DNA of 64,000 bases from JAHRAW01 sp965226545 (lineage in GTDB: Bacteria > Pseudomonadota > Gammaproteobacteria > Arenicellales > Poriferihabitantaceae), in assembly GCA_965226545.1 (NCBI GenBank), contig OZ245364.1, positions 372,001-436,000 of the forward strand, written 5' to 3'. A program made the position numbers and the translations under genes. This document shows, in pieces, positions 25,483 through 33,035 of this stretch (position 1 is its first letter; every line of letters begins with the position of its first letter). The notes below the pieces were generated by a model, which worked only from the letters and a program-made list of their open reading frames with translations, was not told the DNA's origin and did not search any database.

Positions 25483-26619
25483 TCAATCCAAAGTCGCCCG
25501 CAATTCGCCGACATATTGGTCGAGCCAATTGCGTAGCGGTGCGAGCGACGGGTGCGACAGGCGGCGGGTTAATAAATGCACGACGCGCGGCAGGTGTTGC
25601 AGATAGCCGTGCTTGCCGTAGCAAACGGATAATCTTGTGAAGATGCCGGCGACTTTGCAGTGACGTTGTGCGCCCCAGATGATGAAATGTTCGCGCAGTG
25701 CTTGTTCGCAGATGGCGGGGTGGTGGGTTAAATAGCGTTGCAGCATTCTCTCGGCAAACGATTCATCGATGTCGCGGCGCGCGTCTTCGAGTAGCGAGGC
25801 CAAATCATAGCCGGGTGAACCAAACAGCGCGTCTTGATAATCCAACAGCGCGCATTCGCCTTGCGACAACATTAAATTATCGATGTGAAAATCGCGCAGC
25901 ACCAGCGTATCCGGCAACGGCGGCAATTGACGCAACATTGTTTGCCAGATGCGCGCAAATGATTTTCGCGCATTGCGCGGTGCGCGCGCCGACCATTCGC
26001 GGCAAGTCGCCGGCAGATGCCAATCCAACAACAAATTCGCCTCGCCCAATGCGCGGGTGGCGGTGTATCGCGGCAGGGCGATTGTGCAATGGTTGGTGCG
26101 CGCGATTTTTGTCAGCGCGTCGATGGCGCGTTCGTATAAATCCGATTCGGTTGCGCCTTGTGCGAGTTGTTGGGTGAAGGTTTGTTCGCCCAAATCTTCG
26201 AGCAACATTAAGCCGCGCCAATGGTCGGCGGCGTAAATTTTTGGCGCGCGCAATTTGATGCATTGCAAATGACGGGTGACGGCGGCGAAGGCGCGGGTGT
26301 GCTCACAGCGCGCGGCGTCGTCCATTAATAATGCGGATGTTGTCGATGGGTTGCGGGTTAACCGAAAGTAACGGCGTGTCGATGCATCGCTCGGTAAAGC
26401 GGTTTGTGCAGCGTCGCCCCAGCCATAGTGTTGTAAAAATTTGCGGCGCGTTTTGTCACGCACTTTATCGTGCACGTTGTCGCGCGATTGATTCGACGGT
26501 ATGACGGTTTGCAAAGTACCCAAAACCGCGCGGATGATTCGCCCGCACAACGCGCGCCAAGTTGGGCGGATGTGGCGGGGTGGTTGACGGTTCATTCGAC
26601 GGTGTATTCGACGGTGCAC
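25483..26619 (-). CDS. amgK: Aminoglycoside phosphotransferase-fold kinase, AmgK-like
   Basis: A 378-residue kinase of the APH fold matching cell-wall sugar kinase AmgK: SDASTRRYFRL (nucleotide loop), ALLMD, LMLLEDLGEQTF, the catalytic loop LVLRDFHIDNLML, the metal site LLDYQDALFGSPGYDLASLLEDARRD and the late GAQRHCKVAGIFTRLSVCYGK-type stretch before LPRVVHLL. AmgK phosphorylates N-acetylmuramic acid and N-acetylglucosamine in peptidoglycan recycling; its usual partner murU is not next to it here. The first 55 residues are basic and repetitive (RDNVHDKVRDKTRRK) and unlike the family, so the true start may lie inside. It follows map on the same strand after 57 bases of ACTCG/TTCGAC-type repeats. 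Confidence 0.82.
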   Translation of the reverse strand: MHRRIHRRMNRQPPRHIRPTWRALCGRIIRAVLGTLQTVIPSNQSRDNVHDKVRDKTRRKFLQHYGWGDAAQTALPSDASTRRYFRLTRNPSTTSALLMDDAARCEHTRAFAAVTRHLQCIKLRAPKIYAADHWRGLMLLEDLGEQTFTQQLAQGATESDLYERAIDALTKIARTNHCTIALPRYTATRALGEANLLLDWHLPATCREWSARAPRNARKSFARIWQTMLRQLPPLPDTLVLRDFHIDNLMLSQGECALLDYQDALFGSPGYDLASLLEDARRDIDESFAERMLQRYLTHHPAICEQALREHFIIWGAQRHCKVAGIFTRLSVCYGKHGYLQHLPRVVHLLTRRLSHPSLAPLRNWLDQYVGELRATLD

Positions 26620-26676
26620 TCGTACGATTCACTTAATACGGCGACTTGCACGATGACTCGCGCAACGACTCGCACA

Positions 26677-27453
26677 CTACGCATCAATGTCAGTGCGCGT
26701 TAAAATCTCATGCCCGTTTTCGGTCACCAAAATCGTGTGTTCCCATTGCGCCGATAAACTGTGGTCTTTGGTTACCACCGTCCATCCATCTCCGAGCAGG
26801 CGGGTTTCCTTTTTGCCGGCGTTAATCATCGGCTCGATGGTGAAGGTCATGCCGGCGTGCAGCGTCATGCCGGTGTTGGGTTTGCCGTAATGCAACACTT
26901 GCGGCGGTTCGTGGAATTTGCGTCCGATGCCGTGTCCGCAATAATTGCGCACCACCGAAAAACCGTGCTGTTCGGCGTGGCGTTGAATGCAATGCCCGAT
27001 GTCGCCGAGGCGCGCGCCGGGTTGCACCAAATCGATGCCGAGATGCATGCATTGATAACTAATCTCGCACAATCGTTTGGCGCGCACCGACGGTTCGCCG
27101 ACATAAAACATTCGGCTGGTGTCGCCGTGAAAGCCGTCCTTAATCACGGTGATGTCGATGTTAATAATGTCGCCGTGCTTTAATTTTTTATCCGACGGAA
27201 TGCCGTGGCAGACGACATGATTAATCGAAGTGCATATCGATTTAGGAAAGCCGCGATAATTCAGCGGCGCCGGAATCGCGCGTTGCCGGTCGACAATAAA
27301 TTCATGGCACAAACGGTCGAGGTGTTCGGTGGCGACGCCGGCGCACACATGCGCACCAATCATATCCAGCACCTGCGCCGCCAGCCGCCCGGCAACGCGC
27401 ATTTTGGCTATCTCTTCGGCGGTTTTGGTGGTGACCGACATCTCCGCCATCAT
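26677..27453 (-). CDS. map: Methionine aminopeptidase, type I
   Basis: A 258-residue enzyme removing the initiator methionine. All five metal ligands are visible: two Asp in NIDITVIKDGFHGDTSRMF, His in GHGIGRKFHEPP, Glu in TIEPM and Glu in WEHTILVTENG; the substrate His stands in NHVVCHGIP. The start at 27453 was chosen because GGGCGAAG lies 6 bases upstream and the protein then begins MMAEMSVTTKTAEEIAKMR, as usual for the family; 27441 is the alternative. The longer frame from 27549 only adds a Ser/Thr-rich leader. It diverges from rpsB, the standard arrangement in proteobacteria. Confidence 0.95.
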   Translation of the reverse strand: MMAEMSVTTKTAEEIAKMRVAGRLAAQVLDMIGAHVCAGVATEHLDRLCHEFIVDRQRAIPAPLNYRGFPKSICTSINHVVCHGIPSDKKLKHGDIINIDITVIKDGFHGDTSRMFYVGEPSVRAKRLCEISYQCMHLGIDLVQPGARLGDIGHCIQRHAEQHGFSVVRNYCGHGIGRKFHEPPQVLHYGKPNTGMTLHAGMTFTIEPMINAGKKETRLLGDGWTVVTKDHSLSAQWEHTILVTENGHEILTRTDIDA

Positions 27454-27732
27454 CGCAAACTTCGCCCTTGTAGCGCAAGCCGTGCGCGGCGATAGTGTCG
27501 AAAGTGTCGATGCCGGCGATGGTGTCGATAATGCCATTTTGGATTGCATCGGCGCGGCGTTTTTGTTAAACTCGCGCGTCCATACGCGTCGGCGGCGCAG
27601 CGCATTATTAATTCATTGTTGCGCAACGCCGACTAAATCGCACACGGCGCAATGTTCGCTTGGGTGCCGCGCAATGCAATTTGAGTTGTTATTTGCATCA
27701 ATTGCACCGCGCGGTTGGCGCGCAGTAACCGT

Positions 27733-27765
27733 GGAGGAATAACCCATTGCATTTGAGTAGTTAAC
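27733..27765 (+). promoter_or_regulatory. Distant Shine-Dalgarno and leader of rpsB
   Basis: The only good ribosome-binding sequence, GGAGGA at 27733-27738, stands 28 bases before the rpsB ATG. An in-frame TAG at 27757-27759 rules out a start farther upstream. The spacing is far outside the normal 5-10 bases, so either a leader structure brings the site close or initiation depends on S1 and local features. rpsB leaders of proteobacteria are known sites of S2 autoregulation; the present structure is not derived here. Confidence 0.4.
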
Positions 27766-29055
27766 ATGGCGGATATCAGCATGCGCGATTTGTTGCGCGC
27801 CGGCGCGCACTTTGGTCACCAGACGCGGTATTGGTCGCCGAAGATGGCGCCGTATATTTTCGGCGAGCGCAACAAGATTCACATTATCAATCTGGAAAAA
27901 ACCCTGCCGATGATGCGCGAGGCGATGGATTATTTGCGCACCGTCGCCGCGCAACGCGGCAAGATTTTATTCGTCGGCACCAAACGACAAGCCGGCAAGA
28001 AAGTGCGCGCCGAAGCGATGCGTTGCTCGACGCCGTATGTCGATCATCGCTGGCTCGGCGGGATGTTGACCAATTATAAAACGGTCAAAAAATCCATCAC
28101 GCGATTGACCAATTTGGAAAAACAAATCTTGAGCGGCGACTTGGCCGGGCTTAATAAAAAAGAGGCGCTGACCCTCGAACGCGAACGCGCCAAATTGGAT
28201 CGCACCTTATCCGGCATCAAGGAGATGGAAGGGCTGCCAGATGCGTTGTTTGTCATCGATGTCGAGCAGGAATACATCGCCGTCGCCGAAGCCAACAAAC
28301 TCGGCATCCCGGTGGTGGCAGTGGTCGACACCAACTGCTCGCCGGACGGCATCGATTACGTCATCCCCGGCAACGATGATTCATCTCGGGCGATTGCGTT
28401 GTATCTGCAAGCCGCGGCCGACAGCGTGATTGAAGGGCGCAACGCCCCGCAAGTGGCGGCGTTGGAAACCGGCGACGAATATCTCGAGGTCGATGATGCC
28501 GGCGAATTGGTCGGCGTGCGCCCGGCCGGGCGGGATAAACCGGCCGATGATGCCAAGGTGATTATCAAGCCGAAGGTTTCGATGGTTAAGCCGGTGACGG
28601 TCGACAAGGTTAAGGTTGACGCTAAAGCCGCTGACAAGGTCGACGACAAGGGCGATGGCAAAGTTGACGACAAGGTTAAAGACGATGGCGTTGCCGACAA
28701 AGACAAAGTTATCGCCGCTGACAGCGTTAAAGACGAAGTCGCGGTTGACGGCAAAGACGACGTTGATAAAGACGCGGGTGATAAAGATGCGGGCACCGCC
28801 GGCAAAGTTGTGGTCATCGCCGGCAAGAAGGTTGCCAAACGCAAGGTGGTTAAAAAGGTGGTAAAGGTCACCAAGAAAGTGCGCGCCAAGAAGGTTGCCA
28901 AACGCGCGCCGAAGAAAACGACGGGGGCGGGCAAAAAGGTCGCCAAGAAAACTGTCGTCGAGAAAGCGGTTGGTAAAAAAGTGGCGAAGAAGGCCGCCAA
29001 GAAAACTGTCGCCAAAAAGGCCGGTAAAAAAGCCGGCAAAACCAAGCGCGCGTAA
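27766..29055 (+). CDS. rpsB: 30S ribosomal protein S2 with a long charged C-terminal extension
   Basis: Residues 1-232 are a complete S2 (MRDLLRAGAHFGHQTRYWSPKMAPYI, ILFVGTKRQA, HRWLGGMLTNYKTV, LPDALFVIDV, GIPVVAVVDTN). E. coli S2 has 241 residues; this protein has 429. The extra part has two zones: about 275-345 with repeated D/K/V units (KVDDKGDGKVDDKVKD), then about 346-429, strongly basic and built of K/A/V repeats (KKVAKK, KKAGKKAGK) like histone H1 tails or bacterial histone-like proteins. The extension is in frame up to the stop and codon use is uniform. It could contact rRNA or be a tolerated repeat expansion. It heads the rpsB-tsf pair. Confidence 0.96.
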   Translation: MADISMRDLLRAGAHFGHQTRYWSPKMAPYIFGERNKIHIINLEKTLPMMREAMDYLRTVAAQRGKILFVGTKRQAGKKVRAEAMRCSTPYVDHRWLGGMLTNYKTVKKSITRLTNLEKQILSGDLAGLNKKEALTLERERAKLDRTLSGIKEMEGLPDALFVIDVEQEYIAVAEANKLGIPVVAVVDTNCSPDGIDYVIPGNDDSSRAIALYLQAAADSVIEGRNAPQVAALETGDEYLEVDDAGELVGVRPAGRDKPADDAKVIIKPKVSMVKPVTVDKVKVDAKAADKVDDKGDGKVDDKVKDDGVADKDKVIAADSVKDEVAVDGKDDVDKDAGDKDAGTAGKVVVIAGKKVAKRKVVKKVVKVTKKVRAKKVAKRAPKKTTGAGKKVAKKTVVEKAVGKKVAKKAAKKTVAKKAGKKAGKTKRA

Positions 29056-29193
29056 TGGCGTTGTCGAGCCACTTTACTTGTCACTGTTACTGGTCACTTT
29101 ATTCGTCACTGCATTCGCTATTAACTTGTTATCGACTCGTTAATTAACGGCTGCTCATCACTCAATCGTTACTCACCGTCATCGGGGTTCATC

Positions 29194-30069
29194 ATGGCAA
29201 ACGACATTTCAGCGGCAATGATTAAGGAACTGCGCGCGCGCACCGGCGCCGGCATGATGGATTGCAAAAAGGCGTTGGCCGATTGCGGCGGCGATTTGGA
29301 TGCGGCGGTGGCCGAATTGCGCAAACGCGGCGTTGCCTCGGCGCAAAAAAAAGCCGGGCGCATCGCGGCCGAAGGCGTGATTGTGCTTGCCGAAAACAAA
29401 CAGGCGGCGGTGTTGGTTGAGGTTAATTGCGAAACCGATTTTGTCGGCAAGGATGAATCGTTCGGCGCGTTTGCGCGCGCCGTCGCCGATGTGATTTTGG
29501 CGCAACGTCCGAAAACAGTGGACGATGCATTGCAATTGAAATTATCCGACGGCAACACGATGGAAGACGCGCGCCAGGCGTTGGTCGGCAAGATTGGCGA
29601 GAATATTAATGTGCGGCGGTTTTGCATTATCGATGCAGCCGACGGCGCGGTTAGCGCGTATATGCATGGCGCGCGCATCGGCGTGTTGGTGGCGGTGCAA
29701 GGCGGCGATGCGCAATTGCATCGTGATGTGGCGATGCATATCGCGGCCAGTGCGCCGCTTTGCATCAGCGAAGACGACATGCCGAAGGCGACGCTGGATG
29801 CCGAGCGCGCGATTTTTGTGGCGCAAGCCATCGAGAGCGGCAAGCCGAAAGAGATTGCCGAAAAAATGACGGTCGGGCGGATGAAAAAGTTTTTGAAGGA
29901 AAACACGCTGCTCGGTCAGCCGTTCGTCAAACAGCCGGACAGCAGCATCGCCCAACATCTCGGCGACGCCAAAGTGTTGCAGATGGCGCGATTCGAAGTC
30001 GGCGAAGGGCTGGAAAAACGCGCCGATGATTTTGTCGCCGAAGTCAAGGCGCAAGCCGGCGCGAAGTGA
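29194..30069 (+). CDS. tsf: Elongation factor Ts
   Basis: A 291-residue EF-Ts, the nucleotide exchange factor of EF-Tu. The N-terminal domain (IKELRARTGAGMMDCKKAL, LRKRGVASAQKKAGRIAAEG) and the core with VNCETDFVGKDESF are typical, and the length is close to the 283 of E. coli. ATG 29194 follows GGGG 6 bases upstream. The 138 bases separating it from rpsB are made of degenerate TCACT/TTACT repeats. The C-terminal part (IAQHLGDAKVLQMARFEVGEGLEKR) is complete. Confidence 0.97.
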   Translation: MANDISAAMIKELRARTGAGMMDCKKALADCGGDLDAAVAELRKRGVASAQKKAGRIAAEGVIVLAENKQAAVLVEVNCETDFVGKDESFGAFARAVADVILAQRPKTVDDALQLKLSDGNTMEDARQALVGKIGENINVRRFCIIDAADGAVSAYMHGARIGVLVAVQGGDAQLHRDVAMHIAASAPLCISEDDMPKATLDAERAIFVAQAIESGKPKEIAEKMTVGRMKKFLKENTLLGQPFVKQPDSSIAQHLGDAKVLQMARFEVGEGLEKRADDFVAEVKAQAGAK

Positions 30070-30342
30070 ATGCGGCGATTGATTTAATTGCCGAGAATCA
30101 TTAACAGTGCGGCGACAGTGCAACGACATACGATGAACATTGTATGAACGCTGTGCAACGCAATGGTCGGGCGTTATTGATGCGTTAAGTGTCGAGTGTC
30201 GAATGTCGATGTTAACGCTGTCACTTAATACCGTAACACCGTCGACAACGTTAACCAGTTAACCGCAAGTTGGTTTTATTCACCAACCGTTTCACTAACC
30301 ACTTCATCAACTAAACTCCATCAACCGCAAGACAAGCCAACG
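30070..30342 (+). other. Gap between tsf and frr; pyrH absent from its usual place
   Basis: In most proteobacteria the UMP kinase gene pyrH lies between tsf and frr. Here only 273 bases are present, rich in AGTGNN, GTCGAGTGTCGAATGTCGA and TTAACC-type degenerate repeats, with no UMP-kinase stretch in any frame. No gene was found in it. Confidence 0.85.
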
Positions 30343-30906
30343 ATGACGATTGAACAAATCCAAAGCGATGCCGAATCTCGCATGAAAAAAAGCGTCGAGG
30401 CGACGCGTGATGAGATGAAACGCATTCGCACCGGGCGCGCGCAAGCGTCGTTGCTCGACCACATCATGGTCGATTATTACGGCGTGCTGACGCCGATTAA
30501 TCAGGTGGCGACGGTGAGCGTTGTCGATGCGCGAACGCTTGGCATTCAGCCGTGGGAGAAGGCGATGTTGGCGCCGATTGAAAAGGCGATTTTGGAATCC
30601 GATTTGGGCGTCAATCCGGTTGGCGCCGGCGAATCGCTGCGCATTCCGTTGCCGCCGATGACCGCCGAGCGGCGCAATGAACTCGCCAAACAAGTTAAGC
30701 GCGTCGGCGAAAACGGCAAGGTTGCGGTGCGCAACATCCGCCGCGACGCCAACAATTCGGTGCGCGATTTAAAGCAAGGCAAAGAAATCAGTCAAGACGA
30801 AGAAAAAGACGCCGGCGGCGCATTGCAAACCTTGACCGACAGCCACATCGCGCAAATCGACCAATTGGTTGCCGAAAAAGAAAGCGAAGTTACGGCGATG
30901 CAATAG
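30343..30906 (+). CDS. frr: Ribosome recycling factor
   Basis: A 187-residue protein, full length for RRF (185 in E. coli). Family stretches: MKKSVEATRDEMKRIRTGRAQASLLD, YYGVLTPINQVATVSV, LGVNPVGAGESLRIPLPPMTAERRNEL, VAVRNIRRDANNSVRDL and the long C-terminal helix. RRF splits the post-termination ribosome with EF-G. The ribosome-binding site is weak (CAAGCCAACG before the ATG). It is followed 26 bases later by the long uppS frame. Confidence 0.97.
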   Translation: MTIEQIQSDAESRMKKSVEATRDEMKRIRTGRAQASLLDHIMVDYYGVLTPINQVATVSVVDARTLGIQPWEKAMLAPIEKAILESDLGVNPVGAGESLRIPLPPMTAERRNELAKQVKRVGENGKVAVRNIRRDANNSVRDLKQGKEISQDEEKDAGGALQTLTDSHIAQIDQLVAEKESEVTAMQ

Positions 30907-30932
30907 CATCCAACCGTCAACCCAATGCGCCC

Positions 30933-32216
30933 GTGTCCACGCCAGATTCATCGCCGCATCGCCCGTTGCAACTGAATTCGCAGATGGATTCGTTGGTTGA
31001 GTCGGCGTTGCATTTGTCGGCGCATTCACCGTCTGATTCGCCGTTGCACTTGCATTCACAATCACCGTCGCACGCGGCATCGTCTTCGTCGTCACATTCA
31101 CCGTCGCATTCGCCGATACGGTTGCCGCAACATTCACCGTCTGATTCACCGTTGCACTTGCAATCAAATTCATCGTCGCACTCGGCATCGTCTTCGGCGT
31201 CACATTCACCGTCGCATTCGCCGATACGGTTGCCGCAACATTCACCGTCGGATTCACCGTTGCACTTGCAATCAAATTCATCGTCGCACTCGGCATCGTC
31301 TTCGGCGTCACATTCACCGTCGCATTCGCCGATACGGTTGCCGCAACATTCACCGTCGGATTCACCGTTGCACTTGCAATCAAATTCATCGTCGCACGCG
31401 GCATCATCGTCGTCGTCACATTCACCGTCAAATTCATCGCAACATTCACCGTCCGATTCACCGCCGCAAATGCCGTCACATTTGCCGCGTCACATTGCGG
31501 TGATTATGGACGGCAACGGGCGGTGGGCGAAGGCGCGCGGGTTGCCGCGCATTGCCGGGCATCGGCGCGGGTTGGAGGCGGCGCGAACCATCGTGCCGTT
31601 GTTGATTGCGCGCGGCATTCCGTATCTGACCTTGTTTGCGTTCAGCAGCGAAAATTGGCGGCGTCCGAAAAGCGAAGTGCGCGCCTTGGTCGAATTATTG
31701 TCGGCGGCGTTGGACGGCGAAACCTTGCAACTGGCCGAGCGCGACATTCGATTGCGCGCGATTGGCGATTTGTCGCGTTTTCCCAAACGGCTGCAGACTA
31801 AAATCCGCAACGCCATCGACGCCAGTTGCGAACATCGCGCATTGAATTTAACCGTGGCGATTAATTACGGCGGGCAATGGGATGTGATGCAAGCCTGCCG
31901 CGCGATTGCGCGCGCGGTCGAACAAAAAACCGCCGCCGCCGATTCTATTGACGCGGCATTAATCGAATCGCATCTATGCACGCGCGATTTGCCGCCGCCG
32001 GATTTGTTCATCCGCACCGGCGGCGAGAAACGCATCAGCAATTTTTTACTGTGGCAACTCGCCTACACCGAATTGTATTTCACCGACACCCATTGGCCGG
32101 ATTTCGCCGAGAGTGATTTGGACGGCGCCTTGGCGGTGTATGCGCGCCGCCAACGCCGATTCGGCGCGGTGCCTTCGGGCGACGAGGAGGTCGAAGTGGC
32201 GGCGCAATCATTGTGA
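30933..32216 (+). CDS. uppS: Undecaprenyl diphosphate synthase with a repetitive N-terminal extension
   Basis: Residues 180-427 are a complete UppS (MPSHLPRHIAVIMDGNGRWA with the catalytic Asp, GHRRGLEAAR, YLTLFAFSSENWRRP, LNLTVAINYGGQWD, PDLFIRTGGEKRISNFLLWQLAYTELYF). It makes the C55 lipid carrier for wall and O-antigen synthesis. In front is an open frame of 179 codons from GTG 30933 built almost only of Ser, His, Pro, Leu and Gln, with three nearly perfect 36-residue repeats. ATG 31470 would give a normal 248-residue enzyme, so two readings stand: a repetitive N-terminal extension, or a repeat array in the untranslated leader that happens to stay open because its unit is 108 bases. cdsA overlaps the stop. 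Confidence 0.9.
   Translation: MSTPDSSPHRPLQLNSQMDSLVESALHLSAHSPSDSPLHLHSQSPSHAASSSSSHSPSHSPIRLPQHSPSDSPLHLQSNSSSHSASSSASHSPSHSPIRLPQHSPSDSPLHLQSNSSSHSASSSASHSPSHSPIRLPQHSPSDSPLHLQSNSSSHAASSSSSHSPSNSSQHSPSDSPPQMPSHLPRHIAVIMDGNGRWAKARGLPRIAGHRRGLEAARTIVPLLIARGIPYLTLFAFSSENWRRPKSEVRALVELLSAALDGETLQLAERDIRLRAIGDLSRFPKRLQTKIRNAIDASCEHRALNLTVAINYGGQWDVMQACRAIARAVEQKTAAADSIDAALIESHLCTRDLPPPDLFIRTGGEKRISNFLLWQLAYTELYFTDTHWPDFAESDLDGALAVYARRQRRFGAVPSGDEEVEVAAQSL
31093..31416 (+). repeat. 108-bp tandem repeat, three near-perfect copies
   Basis: Three units (starting near 31093, 31201 and 31309) share CGCCGATACGGTTGCCGCAA at exact 108-base spacing (31111, 31219, 31327). Degenerate part-copies extend the array to about 31020 and 31469. 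The unit itself is made of shorter TTCACCGTC/GCATTCGCC-like words, so it looks like a higher-order repeat formed from a simpler one. There are no unique spacers, so it is not a CRISPR array. Confidence 0.92.
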
Positions 32217-33028
32217 ACGCAAACTTTCTTAAATCACCGCTCGGCGCGCGCATCATCACCGGCGCGGCGTTGGCTTTGGTTGTGATGTTGCTCATCGTCA
32301 TCGCGCCATTGTGGTTGTATGCATTGGTGTGCGCGGTGGTGCTGGCGTTGGCGTGGCGCGAATGGCATCGCTTGGCGCCGAGCGGCATGGTCGAGTTGGT
32401 CTGCGTGGTTGCGCCGTGCGCGTTGGGCGCGGCGGTGTTGTATCAACATCCGCATCATTTGCCGACGGTGTGCACGGTTGGCGCGGTCTTTTGGTTGTCG
32501 CGCGCATTTTTTTTGGCGCATCGCACGCCGCGCGAATTGCATTTTGCCGATTGGCACGGCGGGTTGATTTTTTTGTTTGCGTGGAGCGCGTTGTTGTGGA
32601 TGCAAATCGAGTTCGGCGCGTTGGCGACGATTTCGATGTTGATGATGATATGGGGCGCCGATTCGTTTGCGTATTTAATCGGGCGCAAATTTGGTCGGCG
32701 CAAATTGGCGCCCAACATCAGCCCGAATAAAACCATCGAAGGCGCGCTCGGCGGTTTGATTGGTGCGGCGGCGTTGGCGGCGGTGTCCGGCGTTTTTGTC
32801 GTGTGGCGCGCGCAATTGGGTGTTGGCGCGTTTTTCATTTGGCTGTTGGCCGGCATTGTCGCGGCGTTGTTTTGCATCCTCGGCGATTTGTATGAAAGCG
32901 CAGCCAAGCGGCGCGCCGGGGTTAAACACAGCGGCGATTTATTGCCCGGACACGGCGGCGTGTTGGATCGCATCGATGGGATGCTGGCGGCGGCGCCGGC
33001 GTTTGCTTGTGTATGGCAATGGGCGTGA
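32213..33028 (+). CDS. cdsA: Phosphatidate cytidylyltransferase
   Basis: A 271-residue polytopic inner-membrane enzyme making CDP-diacylglycerol from CTP and phosphatidate. Hydrophobic segments fill the first 200 residues. Family stretches: WGADSFAYLIGRKFGRRKLAPNISPNKTIEG and the signature CILGDLYESAAKRRAGVKHSG-DLLPGHGGVLDRIDG. In the signature the usual K-D-S-G-H-L appears as K-H-S-G-D-L, so the normally conserved Asp and the following His are exchanged; whether this preserves activity is not known. The GTG start overlaps the uppS stop (GTGA), so the genes are translationally coupled. dxr follows after seven bases. Confidence 0.93.
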   Translation: MNANFLKSPLGARIITGAALALVVMLLIVIAPLWLYALVCAVVLALAWREWHRLAPSGMVELVCVVAPCALGAAVLYQHPHHLPTVCTVGAVFWLSRAFFLAHRTPRELHFADWHGGLIFLFAWSALLWMQIEFGALATISMLMMIWGADSFAYLIGRKFGRRKLAPNISPNKTIEGALGGLIGAAALAAVSGVFVVWRAQLGVGAFFIWLLAGIVAALFCILGDLYESAAKRRAGVKHSGDLLPGHGGVLDRIDGMLAAAPAFACVWQWA

Positions 33029-33035
33029 GCGTCGC

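Noticed and set aside
31093..31416. Possible CRISPR array upstream of uppS
   Set aside because: Units follow each other directly at 108 bases without unique spacers, and no cas gene is nearby.
30769..31479. Minus-strand frame with 36-residue Asn/Val/Thr/Ala repeats opposite uppS
   Set aside because: It is only the reverse reading of the 108-bp repeat and overlaps the ends of frr and uppS; no family resemblance.
32760..33035. Long upstream extension of dxr to 32760
   Set aside because: It overlaps the cdsA coding sequence in another frame, and GTG 33036 gives the canonical Dxr N-terminus.
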